DNA of 64,000 nt from Rhodocyclaceae bacterium (GCA_013791905.1 VMSX01000008.1:1-64000); one strand, 5' to 3'. Counted from the stretch's first letter, positions 29,449 through 39,009 are shown. Made by a program: numbers and translations. Notes: a model not told the origin generated them from the letters alone.

Positions 29449-31004
29449 ACGCTCGATACTATTTCCCGCTGATCGCACTGGCCGCCGCGCTGTTGCTCGC
29501 CGGCTGCGGCGACAAGACGCCCGCAACGGCTGCCGCCGAGCATCACGACGACACTGGCGCAAAGATCACTCACTTCAGCGATAAAACCGAACTATTCGTC
29601 GAGTTCCCGACGCTGATCGTCGGCCAGACGGTGACCTTCGTCGCCCATTTCACTCAACTTGCCGACTTCAAGCCGCTGGTCCAAGGCAAGCTCGCCGTCC
29701 TGCTTTCCGGCGGCAACGCGCCCGACGAACGCTTCACGGTCGACGCGCCCTCGGTGCCGGGCATCTTCAAACCCGGAGTTACGCCCCAGGCGGCCGGCGA
29801 GCGCGAACTGACCCTGAGCGTCGAATCCGCACTCGGCACCCTGACGCACGAACTTGGCCCGGTCACGGTATATGCCGATGCCCAGGCCGCGGCGGCGGGT
29901 CACGGCGAACATGGTGACGATGACTCTGGCATTGCGTTCAGCAAGGAACAGCAATGGAAGATCGACTTCGCGACGGCGGCAGCGGTCAAGGGTGTTGCGC
30001 GCACCTCCGTCGCCGCGACCGCGACGATCAAGGCGCATCCTGATGGCGAAGCGCAACTGGCCGCCCCGGCTGCCGGCCTGCTGCGCGCCGCCGGAGCTTT
30101 TCCGCGCGTCGGCCAGGTGGTGAAAAAGGGGCAGGTGCTGGCCTGGCTGGCACCGCGTCTCGGCGGCGACACCGACCAGGCCACGTTGGAAGCCGGCGCC
30201 GGCAAGGCGCGCATCGCGCTGGAACAGGCGCGCCGCGACCGCGAACGCATGGAAGCGCTGTTCAAGGACGAGGCTGTTGCCGAAAAGCGCCTGCTCGAAG
30301 CGCGCGCCAACGAAGGCATGGCGCAGGCCGAAGCCGTTGCCGCGCAGGCGCGGGCCGGGCAGTTTGGCGACGGCGGTGGAAGCGGAGGAATAGCCATCCG
30401 CGCGCCCATTGATGGCGTCATCGCCGCTGTGTCGGTCGCCGCCGGCGCTTTTGTTGCCGAGGGCGCGCCGTTGTTCCATGTTGCCAACACCGCGCGGCTT
30501 TGGCTGGAGGCGCGCGTGCCGGAAAGCGACATTGGCCGACTCGGCTCACCAACCGGCGCAGCGTTCTCGGTGGATGGTTTCGCCCAGCCCTTCGTCATCG
30601 AACCGGGCAGGAACGGCAAGCTGATCGCCGTCGGTGGCGTGGTCGACGCAGTAACGCGCACCGTGCCGGCGATCTTCGAGTTTGCTAATCCCGTGGGCAA
30701 TGGTGGAACTGGCGGTGCCTTGCGGCTGGGCATGACGGCCAAGGCGCAGATTTTTTCCGGCGGCGACAAACCAGCCGTGCTGGTGCCGGCCGGTGCCGTG
30801 CAGGACGAGAGCGGCACGCAGGTCATCTATGTGCAAACCGGCGGCGAATCCTTTGAACGCCGCATCGTGCAGACGGGTGCCCGCGATGGCGCCCATATCG
30901 CCATTGTTGCCGGCATTGAAGCGGGGCAGCGCGTCGTCAGCCAGGGCGCTTACCTGATTCGCCTATCCACCTCGATGGCCGGTCCGTCCGGTCACGGTCA
31001 TTGA
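29445..31004 (+). CDS. Heavy-metal RND periplasmic adaptor (CzcB-like lipoprotein)
   Basis: A 519-residue adaptor with a lipobox (LLLAGC, Cys about 22) and a His/Asp-rich start (AAEHHDD and GHGEHGDDDSG), an extra N-terminal domain, then the barrel-sandwich hybrid and coiled-coil hairpin (GQVVKKGQVLAWL, ALEQARRDRERMEALFKDE). It is longer than drug-type adaptors, as usual for CzcB/CusB relatives. It ends in a His-tipped GPSGHGH. Confidence 0.92.
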   Translation: MNARYYFPLIALAAALLLAGCGDKTPATAAAEHHDDTGAKITHFSDKTELFVEFPTLIVGQTVTFVAHFTQLADFKPLVQGKLAVLLSGGNAPDERFTVDAPSVPGIFKPGVTPQAAGERELTLSVESALGTLTHELGPVTVYADAQAAAAGHGEHGDDDSGIAFSKEQQWKIDFATAAAVKGVARTSVAATATIKAHPDGEAQLAAPAAGLLRAAGAFPRVGQVVKKGQVLAWLAPRLGGDTDQATLEAGAGKARIALEQARRDRERMEALFKDEAVAEKRLLEARANEGMAQAEAVAAQARAGQFGDGGGSGGIAIRAPIDGVIAAVSVAAGAFVAEGAPLFHVANTARLWLEARVPESDIGRLGSPTGAAFSVDGFAQPFVIEPGRNGKLIAVGGVVDAVTRTVPAIFEFANPVGNGGTGGALRLGMTAKAQIFSGGDKPAVLVPAGAVQDESGTQVIYVQTGGESFERRIVQTGARDGAHIAIVAGIEAGQRVVSQGAYLIRLSTSMAGPSGHGH

Positions 31005-31017
31005 AAGAACATCGATC

Positions 31018-34000
31018 ATGATTGGAAAAATCATTCAATGGTCGTTGGGCAACCGCCTGTTCGTCGTGCTCGGCGCGCTGCTGCTGCTTGTCTGGGGCGG
31101 CCTCGAAACGACCCGTACGCCGGTCGACGTCTTTCCCGACCTCACCGCGCCCACCGTTACCGTCGTCACCGAAGCGGCGGGCATGGCGCCGGTCGACATG
31201 GAGGCCTTGGTCACTTTTCCCATAGAAACGGCATTGAACGGTGCGCCGGGCGTGCGCCGCGTGCGCTCCTCGACCAAGATCGGCCTGTCGGTGATTACCG
31301 TCGAATTCGCCTGGGGCACCGACGCCTATCTCGCGCGCCAGATCGTCGCCGAGAAGCTGCAACTGGCGAAGGCGTCATTGCCGCCTGGTATCGAGGCGCC
31401 GGTGATGGCGCCGGCCTCCTCGATCATGGGCGAGATCATGTTCATCGCCCTGACCTCTTCAATCCCCGGCGAGCACTCGACGGTGGCGCTCAAGAACACG
31501 GCCGACTACGTGCTGCGCAAGCGGCTACTGGCGGTGCCTGGCGTTGCCGAGGCCCTGCCGATCGGCGGCGACTTGCAGCAGTTTCAGGTAACGCTGAAAC
31601 CGGAACGACTGGCGGCCTACGGACTCACCATAGCTGAAGTGGTGAAGGCGGTCGAAGGCGCCAACCGCAACGCGGCGGCGGGTTTCTATGCCGAGAACGG
31701 TCAGGAATACCTGATACAGGGCATCGGCCGGGTGCGCACACCCGAGGATATAGCCGAGGCGGTGGTCGCGGTGAAGAACGGGCAGCCTGTGCTGATCCGC
31801 CACGTCGCCGACGTGGCGCTCGGCACCGCTGTCGTGCGCGGCATCGGCTCGACCAATGGCAAGCCGGCCGTCATCCTGGGCATCCAGCGTCAGCCCGCCG
31901 CCAATACGCTGGAACTGACGCGCGTGCTGGATCGCACGCTGGCCGACATCCAGGCTTCGTTGCCGGCCGGCATGAAGATCGAGACGCGGCTGTTCCGCCA
32001 GGCCGATTTCATCGAAATCTCGATTGCCAATCTGCTGGCGACCTTGCGCGACGGCGCCATCCTGATCGTCGCCATTGTCTTCGCCTTCCTGCTCTCGGTA
32101 CGTTCGACGGCGATCACCCTGATCGCGCTGCCCTTGTCCATCGTGGCGGCGATCCTGGCGATGAAGGCGTTCGGCGCGACGATCAACACCATGACGCTGG
32201 GCGGTATCGCCATCGCGCTGGGCGCGCTGGTCGACGACGCGATCATCGTCGTCGAGAACATCGTCCGCCGCTTGCGCGAGAACCACGACAAGGCGGAGGC
32301 GCAACGCGCATCGACCCTGCATGTGGTGTTTCTGGCGACGAAGGAAATCCAGGGCTCCATCGTTTTCGCCACGCTCATCATCATGCTCGTCTTTGTGCCG
32401 CTGTTCTTCCTGTCGGGCGTCGAGGGCCGGTTGATGGTGCCGCTGGGGCTGGCCTACGTCATCTCGCTGTTCGCCTCGCTGCTGGTGTCGATCATGGTGA
32501 CGCCGGTGCTCGCCTCGATGTTTCTCGGCCAGGCCAAAGAGGTGCGGACGCATAACGAACCGCGCTTCGTCGTCGGGCTGCGCGCCATTTACCGACGCCT
32601 GCTCGACGCCACGCTGACGCGCTGGAAGGCGATTTCCCTGTTCAGCGGTGGCCTGTTCATCGCCGCCCTGATCGGCCTCGGCGCGGCCGGGCAAGCCTTT
32701 CTGCCCGACTTCAACGAAGGGACGCTGACGGTCGGCGCTGAAACGATTCCCGGCACCGCGCTGGCCGAATCGAACAAACTGATGCAACGGGTCGAAGAAG
32801 TCCTGCTGACGCATCCCGAGGTGGTGGCGACTGCGCGCCGCACCGGGCGCTCGCCGCTCGATCCGCACGCGCTCGACGTGCATCAGTCGGAAATCGAGGT
32901 CTCGCTCAAAATGCGCGAACGCGGCAAGGCTGCATTCCTCGCCGTGTTGCGCGAGGACTTCGCCAGGTTGCCCGGCGTGCAGGTGGTGGTCGGCCAGCCG
33001 ATCTCGCACCGCATCGACCACATGCTGTCGGGCACGCGCGCCAACATCGCGGTGAAGATCTTCGGCGCCGACCTCGCCGAACTGCGCAAGCTGGCACAAG
33101 AGGTCAAGGGCGTCATGGAGACCGTGAAAGGGGCCGTCGATGTGCAGCCCGAACAGCAGACCGACATTCCTTTCCTCACCGTGAATTACCGGCGCGATGC
33201 GCTGGCGCGGCACGGTCTCTCGGCGGCCGAACTGTCGGAGAGTATCGAGGTGGCGTTCAACGGGCTGGTCGTGACCAAGATCGTGCAGGGGCAGGCGAGC
33301 TTCGATCTGGTCGTGCGTTACGACCCGGCGGTGAAGGACAATCTCGACACCATCCGCGCGACGCTGGTGACGACGCCGACCGGTGCGCGGCTACCGCTGT
33401 CGGCGCTGGCCGACATCCAGAACGATCGCGGGCCGTACTTCATCAACCGCGAGAACGTGCAGCGCAAAATCGTCGTGATGGCCAACGTCGCCGGCCGCGA
33501 CCTGAAAAGCGTGGTCGAGGAGATGCAGGTCAAAGTAGCGCGGGAAGTGCAGTTGCCCACCGGCTATCACATCGAGTTCGGCGGCCAGTTCGAGTCGGCG
33601 GCGGAGGCGTCGCGCACCCTCTTGCTGGTCGGTTCGGCGGTGGTGGTCGGCGTTTTCCTGCTGCTCTTCCTCGCCTTTCACTCGGTACGCGACGCCTTCC
33701 TGGTCATGCTCAACCTGCCGCTGTCGATCATCGGTGGCGTGGTCGGCGTGTATCTCGCCGGCGGCGTGGTGACCATCGCCTCGATCATCGGCTTCATCAC
33801 CCTGTTCGGCATCGCCACGCGCAACGGTGTAATGATGATTTCGCACATCCACCATCTGGTCGAGCACGACGAGGTCAAGGACGTCTATGAGGCGGTTAAA
33901 CGCGGCGCCGAAGAGCGGCTGATCCCGATCCTGATGACGGCGCTGGCGGCTGGACTGGCGCTTGTCCCGCTGGCGCTGTCGGGGGGGCAACCGGGGTCGG

Positions 34001-34128
34001 AAATCCAGGCGCCAATGGCGGTGGTGATTCTCTGCGGGCTAATTTCCTCGACCGTGCTCAACATGCTCGTCGTGCCGGCCCTTTACCTGCGCTTCGGCGC
34101 GGTGCGGCGCGTGCTGGAAATCCGTTAA
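31018..34128 (+). CDS. Heavy-metal efflux RND permease (CzcA/CusA-like)
   Basis: A 1036-residue proton-driven metal exporter of the HME-RND group: N-terminal TPVDVFPDLTAPTVTVVTEAAGM, two periplasmic domains, twelve membrane helices. Helix 4 reads LGALVDDAIIVVEN, which differs from the DFG...DGA pattern I recall for zinc-type CzcA, so Zn/Co/Cd specificity should not be assumed. It forms one operon with the three genes before it and probably the small protein after it. Confidence 0.92.
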   Translation: MIGKIIQWSLGNRLFVVLGALLLLVWGGLETTRTPVDVFPDLTAPTVTVVTEAAGMAPVDMEALVTFPIETALNGAPGVRRVRSSTKIGLSVITVEFAWGTDAYLARQIVAEKLQLAKASLPPGIEAPVMAPASSIMGEIMFIALTSSIPGEHSTVALKNTADYVLRKRLLAVPGVAEALPIGGDLQQFQVTLKPERLAAYGLTIAEVVKAVEGANRNAAAGFYAENGQEYLIQGIGRVRTPEDIAEAVVAVKNGQPVLIRHVADVALGTAVVRGIGSTNGKPAVILGIQRQPAANTLELTRVLDRTLADIQASLPAGMKIETRLFRQADFIEISIANLLATLRDGAILIVAIVFAFLLSVRSTAITLIALPLSIVAAILAMKAFGATINTMTLGGIAIALGALVDDAIIVVENIVRRLRENHDKAEAQRASTLHVVFLATKEIQGSIVFATLIIMLVFVPLFFLSGVEGRLMVPLGLAYVISLFASLLVSIMVTPVLASMFLGQAKEVRTHNEPRFVVGLRAIYRRLLDATLTRWKAISLFSGGLFIAALIGLGAAGQAFLPDFNEGTLTVGAETIPGTALAESNKLMQRVEEVLLTHPEVVATARRTGRSPLDPHALDVHQSEIEVSLKMRERGKAAFLAVLREDFARLPGVQVVVGQPISHRIDHMLSGTRANIAVKIFGADLAELRKLAQEVKGVMETVKGAVDVQPEQQTDIPFLTVNYRRDALARHGLSAAELSESIEVAFNGLVVTKIVQGQASFDLVVRYDPAVKDNLDTIRATLVTTPTGARLPLSALADIQNDRGPYFINRENVQRKIVVMANVAGRDLKSVVEEMQVKVAREVQLPTGYHIEFGGQFESAAEASRTLLLVGSAVVVGVFLLLFLAFHSVRDAFLVMLNLPLSIIGGVVGVYLAGGVVTIASIIGFITLFGIATRNGVMMISHIHHLVEHDEVKDVYEAVKRGAEERLIPILMTALAAGLALVPLALSGGQPGSEIQAPMAVVILCGLISSTVLNMLVVPALYLRFGAVRRVLEIR

Positions 34129-34165
34129 ATCTCACAACCCTGTGCCACTTTCAGGAGTCAACATC

Positions 34166-34546
34166 ATGAAAAAATCGCTACTCACCCTATTCTTTTCCGC
34201 TTGCCTGCTTTCGCCCGTTGCCTTCGCTGGTGGCGGCCATGCTCACGGCCCCAAGCACGGTGGCATCACGCGCGAAGTCGGCGATGTCACTTACGAACTG
34301 GTCGCCCGCGCCGAAATGCTGACGCTGTATGTCTTCGAGCGCGGCAAGCCGCTCGCCGCCGCCGGCGCGAAGGCGGAAGCCACTCTGCATGCCGGCAGCG
34401 GCAAAACGACGGCCATGCTCGTACCGGCGGGCGACAACCGGCTGGTTGCGCAAGGCAGTTTCAGAACGGGTGTCGGCGTGCGTGCCGAGGTCTTGGTAAG
34501 CCTGCCGGGAAGACCGGCAGCCAAGGTTAATTTCCGCTTGAAATAA
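34166..34546 (+). CDS. Small exported protein of the metal efflux operon
   Basis: A 126-residue protein with a signal peptide ending AFAGGGHAHGPKHGG, i.e. a His-rich mature N-terminus able to bind metal, and a beta-rich remainder. It begins 37 bp after the permease stop with a clear AGGAG site. Such proteins commonly end czc-like operons; its function is not established. Confidence 0.8.
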   Translation: MKKSLLTLFFSACLLSPVAFAGGGHAHGPKHGGITREVGDVTYELVARAEMLTLYVFERGKPLAAAGAKAEATLHAGSGKTTAMLVPAGDNRLVAQGSFRTGVGVRAEVLVSLPGRPAAKVNFRLK

Positions 34547-34591
34547 GGCCGCTTGCGACCGGCAGGCTCATGTATCGCCGGGCGGTCATTG

Positions 34592-34615
34592 AAAGTCGGC
34601 GCTGGCGGGACGGCG
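34592..34615 (+). repeat. Family A repeat (perfect, intergenic)
   Basis: An exact copy on the plus strand in the 104-bp gap between the convergent metal-operon and CorC-like genes. Twelve flanking bases outside the repeat differ from those of the perfect copy at 55589. Confidence 0.9.
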
Positions 34616-34650
34616 CTAGCCGGCTCTCCGCCTACCCGGGGCCGGCGATG

Positions 34651-35988
34651 TTACCCATTGCCGGTGGGGGCTGGGCCCTCGCCCTCCCGCGGCGCGGTTT
34701 CCGCTGCTTCCGGCAGACGGCTTGCCAATACCTTGTCGACGCGCTTGCCATCCAGATCGACAACTTCAAGCCGCCATTTTTCCCATGTAGTGGTGTCGCC
34801 GGTCTGCGGTAGATGTTCGAGCAGCCACATCATGAGTCCGCTCAAGGTGTGATAGCGGCCCTTGTCCTCCTCCGGCACCTCTTTAAGTTCCAGCTTGTCC
34901 TTTAATTCCTGTATTGGAATCAGCCCGTCAAGCAGCCACGAACCGTCTTCACGCTGTACGGCCCAGGCATCTTCCTGATTGTGCGGCTTGAACTCCCCGG
35001 TCACGGCTTCCAGGACATCCTGCAACGTCACCAGTCCCAGCACTTCGCCATATTCATCCACCACCAGGACCATCTGGGTGCCCGATGCGCGAAAGTGGCC
35101 CAGCAAATCCATGCCGGTCAAGGTTTCCGGGACGAATACCGCTGGTTGTACCTGTGCGGCAAGGTCGGTCGCTTCCCCCTTGAGCATCTGATTGAGCAAT
35201 TGTTTGGCATTGACCATGCCGAGCACGTCATGCAGACCACTCCGACAGACCGGGAAACGCGAGTGATCGGATGCGGAAATCCTTTGCATGTTCTCTTCCT
35301 GGGGCCGGGAGACATCCAGATAGACGATATGGGCCCGCGGAATCATCAGCGAGGCAATCTGGCGATCATCGAGCCGGAAGACGTTGCGTACCATCTCGCG
35401 TTCCCGTTGCTCGATCACCCCGGATTCCGATCCTTCCTCGATCATGGCGTGAATTTCCTCCTCGGTGAGGCCTTGCCCTGCCAGTTCACGTTGCCCCATC
35501 AAGCTCAGCAGCGTCTCGGTGGATATCGATAGCAGCCACACGAACGGCCGCGTAAAAAGCGCCAGGAACTGCATCGGTCTTGCCACCAGGCGGGCGATGC
35601 TCACGGGATTGAACTGAGCGATGCGCTTGGGAACCAGTTCGCCGATCACGATGGTGATATAGGTGATGACAGTGACCACCAAACCCGTCGCGACGATGCT
35701 GCTGAGTCCTTCATCCATGCCCATCCCCTGTAGCCAGGCGGCGAATGGCCCGGCCAGAACGGCTTCGCCGACAATCCCGTTGAGGATGCCGATCGAGGTA
35801 ATACCGATCTGCACGGTGGAGAGGAAGCGCGTCGGTTCGTCATGTAGCTTGAGCGCGACAGCGGCAGCGCCGTCGCCATCTTCGGCAAGCTTGGCCAGTC
35901 GGTTGCGCCGCGCGGTGACCAGGGCGATCTCCGACATGGCAAAAGCGCCGTTCAGAAAAATAAGGGCGATCAAGAACAGAATTTCCAT
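34651..35988 (-). CDS. HlyC/CorC (CNNM) family transporter-like protein
   Basis: A 445-residue inner-membrane protein: a DUF21 (CNNM) membrane domain with four segments in the first 190 residues, a CBS pair (about 215-335, with VYLDVSRPQEENMQRI and LVVDEYGEVLGLVTLQDVLEAV) and a C-terminal CorC_HlyC domain. Relatives take part in Mg/Co efflux or ion homeostasis. The start at 35988 has GGAG upstream. Confidence 0.92.
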   Translation of the reverse strand: MEILFLIALIFLNGAFAMSEIALVTARRNRLAKLAEDGDGAAAVALKLHDEPTRFLSTVQIGITSIGILNGIVGEAVLAGPFAAWLQGMGMDEGLSSIVATGLVVTVITYITIVIGELVPKRIAQFNPVSIARLVARPMQFLALFTRPFVWLLSISTETLLSLMGQRELAGQGLTEEEIHAMIEEGSESGVIEQREREMVRNVFRLDDRQIASLMIPRAHIVYLDVSRPQEENMQRISASDHSRFPVCRSGLHDVLGMVNAKQLLNQMLKGEATDLAAQVQPAVFVPETLTGMDLLGHFRASGTQMVLVVDEYGEVLGLVTLQDVLEAVTGEFKPHNQEDAWAVQREDGSWLLDGLIPIQELKDKLELKEVPEEDKGRYHTLSGLMMWLLEHLPQTGDTTTWEKWRLEVVDLDGKRVDKVLASRLPEAAETAPREGEGPAPTGNG

Positions 35989-36322
35989 GGTGTGCTCCAG
36001 AAGGCATCCAATATCGTGGCATCCGCGCAAGCGAACAGAATCGTAGCGGGATCAGTTGCTGACCGGCGCGGGAGCATTGTTAGCGCTAAACGTGGAAAAA
36101 ATCGTGAAACACCATGCGGTCTCGTCATGCCGGCGCAGGCCGGTATCCAGAAGAATAACCACTGGATTCCGGGGTAAGCCCGGAAAAACGGGTTTCATCA
36201 TCAGGGGTGGCGGATGTCGCCAGGAAAGTTAGACGCCACATCATAAAGTAGTCACATAAATTGCGCGCAAAGACGGAGCTGATAGTTTAGAGTTCCGGCT
36301 CTCCACCGGATGACCCATCGAT
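35989..36322. other. 334-bp divergent intergenic region
   Basis: Contains a REP-like palindrome (36124-36172) and presumably the promoters of the CorC-like and aminotransferase genes. The TTAGCGCTAA palindrome near 36081 is a possible short operator. No ORF is credible. Confidence 0.6.
36124..36172. repeat. REP-like palindromic sequence
   Basis: GTCATGCCGGCGCAGGCCGG followed by TATCCAG, an 11-nt spacer and CTGGATTCC. It matches a general REP type (GTCAT..CCGGCGCAGGCCGG..ATCCAG) common in intergenic regions of many Proteobacteria. Confidence 0.75.
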
Positions 36323-37483
36323 ATGAACCCCTTACCTTCTCGACTGCCGAACGTTGGTACAACCATTTTTACCGTCATGTCGCGCCTTGCCAACGAACAT
36401 GGGGCGATCAACCTGTCGCAGGGCTTTCCCGATTTTTCGCCGCCGCCCCTGTTGCTGGAACGCGTTGCGCATCACATGGCGTCCGGCGCCAACCAGTATC
36501 CGCCCATGGCGGGTGCGCTGCCGCTGCGCGAGGCCATCGCCGAAAAGCTTGAAGCCTGCTACGGTGCGCAGTACGACGTCGAGAGCGAGATCACCGTCAC
36601 GGCCGGCGCCACCCAGGCGCTGTTTACCGCCATCACCGCTTGCGTGCGACCGGGCGACGAGGTCATCGTTTTTGCGCCGGTGTACGACAGCTATCTGCCG
36701 TCGATTGCCCTGCAGGGCGGCACGGCGCGCGTCATCAATCTGCTGCCGCCAGCGTTTCGCCCGGACTGGAAAGAGGTGGCCGCCGCCATCGGCCCGCGCA
36801 CGCGCATGATCATCCTGAACACGCCGCACAATCCCAGCGGCACGGTGTGGACGGCGGACGACATGCGGCAATTGGCGGCGCTGGTGCGCGATACCGACAT
36901 CGTGCTGCTGGGCGACGAGGTGTATGAGCACATTGTCTTCGCCGACAGCCCGACCGGCGGACGCCACGAGAGCCTGGCGAGCTACCCGGAACTGCGCGAG
37001 CGCAGCTTTGTCGTGTCGAGCTTCGGCAAGACCTTTCACATTACCGGCTGGAAGATCGCCTATTGTGCGGCGCCTGCCGCGCTGATGGCCGAGTTCCGCA
37101 AGGCGCACCAGTTCATCGTGTTCACCGTCCATCATCCGTCGCAACTGGCGCTCGCCGATTTTCTGCGCGCCGATCCGGGCTTCGCGGCCGGCCTGGCGAC
37201 GTTCTATCAGGCCAAACGCGATTTCTTCAGGAAACAACTGGAAGGCTCGCGTTTCGACCTGTTGCCCAGCGACGGCACCTATTTCCAGTTGGCGCGCTAC
37301 GACAGGATCAACAAAATGCCCGACGGCGAATTCGCGCGCTGGTTGACTATCGAGAAAGGCGTCGCCGTTATCCCGGTTTCCGCCTTCATGCCCGATGGCA
37401 GCGACCATGGGCTGATCCGTTTCTGCTTCGCCAAGCACGAATCGACATTGGCGGCGGCGGGCGAGAAGCTTCGGGCGGTATAA
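36323..37483 (+). CDS. PLP-dependent aminotransferase (YbdL/methionine aminotransferase-like)
   Basis: A 386-residue fold-type I aminotransferase. The opening INLSQGFPDFSPP, the NTPHNPSGTVW motif and the PLP-lysine block SSFGKTFHITGWKIAYC are those of the YbdL/KAT group, which prefer methionine, glutamine and aromatic substrates. Divergent from the CorC-like gene. The start ATG lies in a region with no strong ribosome-binding site. Confidence 0.9.
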   Translation: MNPLPSRLPNVGTTIFTVMSRLANEHGAINLSQGFPDFSPPPLLLERVAHHMASGANQYPPMAGALPLREAIAEKLEACYGAQYDVESEITVTAGATQALFTAITACVRPGDEVIVFAPVYDSYLPSIALQGGTARVINLLPPAFRPDWKEVAAAIGPRTRMIILNTPHNPSGTVWTADDMRQLAALVRDTDIVLLGDEVYEHIVFADSPTGGRHESLASYPELRERSFVVSSFGKTFHITGWKIAYCAAPAALMAEFRKAHQFIVFTVHHPSQLALADFLRADPGFAAGLATFYQAKRDFFRKQLEGSRFDLLPSDGTYFQLARYDRINKMPDGEFARWLTIEKGVAVIPVSAFMPDGSDHGLIRFCFAKHESTLAAAGEKLRAV

Positions 37484-37495
37484 ACGGCCACTTGG

Positions 37496-37519
37496 CGCCG
37501 TCCTGCCAGCGCCGACTTT
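37496..37519. repeat. Family A repeat (after the aminotransferase)
   Basis: A 24-bp copy with one mismatch, minus orientation, 12 bp after the stop codon. Confidence 0.85.
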
Positions 37520-37529
37520 TTGATTCCGG

Positions 37530-37580
37530 TTGCTACGCTTAACCTCGGTGCTGCCGAAGTTAGCCTCCGCCGAAAGCCGG
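37530..37580 (+). repeat. Family C hairpin repeat, second copy
   Basis: Shares GCT-CG-TTAAC on the left and GTTAGCCTCC-C-GAAA on the right with the insertion at 23376-23438. The stem bases differ (TAACCTCGG against CCGAAGTTA, one mismatch) but still pair. It lies between two family A copies. Confidence 0.65.
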
Positions 37581-37599
37581 TGCGAGCGGTTTTTCTCTT

Positions 37600-37622
37600 G
37601 CCGTCCTCCCAACGCCGGCTTT
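37600..37622. repeat. Family A repeat (degenerate)
   Basis: GCCGTCCTCCCAACGCCGGC then TTT; four differences from consensus. Its end touches the porin stop codon at 37623. Confidence 0.6.
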
Positions 37623-38957
37623 TCAGAGCAGGATCTCGAGCCGCACGCCTGCAATGCGCGCGTTCTGCGCGTCAGCATCACCGCCGGGATGCCGAATCCA
37701 TTGCAGGTTTGGCTGAATGCTCAGCCACGGGGTGAGGGCGGCGCGGTAGGTGAGCTCGAGCGCGGTTTCGTTGCGTGCGGTGATGTTGCCGTGGTCGCGC
37801 CACTGCGCCGCGCGGAACTTCGCGGCCAGGCGTGCTTCCGTCCAGGCCAGCGCGAGGATGTCGTCGGTGCGGGCGGCGAACAGACCGCGCACGCTGACGC
37901 CCAGGTTGAGTTGTGCGCTGAGCGGGGTCGAGTCGCCATCGGTGAAGGCATAGCGGGCGAAGCCGGTGAGATATCGCCCCGGTTCGGTGCCGATGCCGAA
38001 CAGGCTGCGCTCGCCGAGCAGATAGCCGCCCCAGGACGGTTTCTTGAGTGGATTGCCGGCGCCATCGGTCTGCAACTGGTCAGCCACCTTGTTGCTGTAG
38101 CGCCATAGGCCAGCAGCATATTTGCCATGGCCCTCGTATTTTTCGTGCGCCCTGAGTTCCGGTGTTTGCAGCATGCGCGTCGGGCCGGTCGGTTCGAACA
38201 CATGACCGTATTCGATGGGCGTCCAGCCGACTTCGGCAATGGCGAAACTGCCGTCGCCCTTGTCGAAACGAATATGCGTACCCTTGGGCTGCTGCGGATC
38301 GCCCGGGATGCCGTCGAGAATTGCACTCATGGCGTAGAGCGTACGGTCGGGCGCCTGCCATTTGAGGCGCAGACCGAACGCGGAATTGTTGAAGATCGAC
38401 GGGCCGCGCGTCAGCACCAGATCGGCCGGCGGGCCATAGGCGGGGTGCAGCAGCACACTGGCCGATTCCATTACTGAAAACTCCGAGTCGATCGGATACA
38501 GGCCCGCCAGCAGCGACCATTGCTCCTCCATGTAGGTCTGTTGCACCCAGGCATGGAAGATGCGCGTCGTGGGAACGGTAACTTCGATGTTTGATACGCC
38601 CATCAGGCTGCCGAGGTGGCGCGCGTTGATGCCGGTGCCACGATTGTCGAGCACATGCAGGTAGGCGGACGCACCCGGCAAGCCCAGGAGGTGGTCGAGG
38701 TCGGCGCGCAGCTTGAGGTCGAGGTTGCCGATGCTGGCGCTGCCATGGCCGATACCGCCGGCCAGGTTTCTCAGATAGTCGAGTTTGTAGCCAGCTTCGA
38801 CCGATAGCCCCTGCTTGAACAGCGCGGTACGCTGCCCGCCCGGGTCGCCGATGGCGGTGTTGCGTGCGTAGTCGGGTGTCGATTCTTCATCCGCTGCGTG
38901 TGCCGCTGCCGTGGCGGCCAGGACGACGGCACAGGTGATTGAACGCATGAAACGCAT
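37623..38957 (-). CDS. Carbohydrate porin, OprB family
   Basis: A 444-residue outer-membrane beta-barrel with a signal peptide (about 1-21, ending AHA). The pattern of repeated amphipathic strands, the TYMEEQWSLLAGLYPIDSEFSVMESA segment and the final IRHPGGDADAQNARIAGVRLEILL end fit the OprB carbohydrate-selective porins. GGAGG lies six bases before the ATG. Two adjacent Fur boxes sit 16-52 bp upstream, unexpected for a sugar porin, so the substrate may instead be linked to iron or manganese acquisition. Confidence 0.85.
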   Translation of the reverse strand: MRFMRSITCAVVLAATAAAHAADEESTPDYARNTAIGDPGGQRTALFKQGLSVEAGYKLDYLRNLAGGIGHGSASIGNLDLKLRADLDHLLGLPGASAYLHVLDNRGTGINARHLGSLMGVSNIEVTVPTTRIFHAWVQQTYMEEQWSLLAGLYPIDSEFSVMESASVLLHPAYGPPADLVLTRGPSIFNNSAFGLRLKWQAPDRTLYAMSAILDGIPGDPQQPKGTHIRFDKGDGSFAIAEVGWTPIEYGHVFEPTGPTRMLQTPELRAHEKYEGHGKYAAGLWRYSNKVADQLQTDGAGNPLKKPSWGGYLLGERSLFGIGTEPGRYLTGFARYAFTDGDSTPLSAQLNLGVSVRGLFAARTDDILALAWTEARLAAKFRAAQWRDHGNITARNETALELTYRAALTPWLSIQPNLQWIRHPGGDADAQNARIAGVRLEILL

Positions 38958-38972
38958 GGCAAACCTCCAAGA

Positions 38973-39009
38973 TGAGAACCGTTCTCATATTAAATGATAA
39001 TGATTCTCA
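38973..39009. promoter_or_regulatory. Two tandem Fur boxes upstream of the porin gene
   Basis: TGAGAAC-C-GTTCTCA (38973-38987, a perfect palindrome) and TGATAAT-G-ATTCTCA (38995-39009, 13 of 14 positions match the 7-1-7 Fur consensus TGATAAT-N-ATTATCA). Their centres are 22 bp apart, about two helical turns, so two Fur dimers could bind side by side. Confidence 0.82.

Noticed and set aside
31525-33213. Long 562-codon open frame antisense to the metal permease
   Set aside because: It is a shadow of GC-rich codons in the real gene; composition is Arg/His/Gln-rich and no motif or start site is present. The same applies to the antisense frames at 15600-17285, 51275-53626, 36332-37681, 47947-area and 4570-5793.
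34553-34852. A 99-codon frame containing KVGAGGTA
   Set aside because: It is translation of a family A repeat and of antisense CorC-gene sequence, with no ribosome-binding site.
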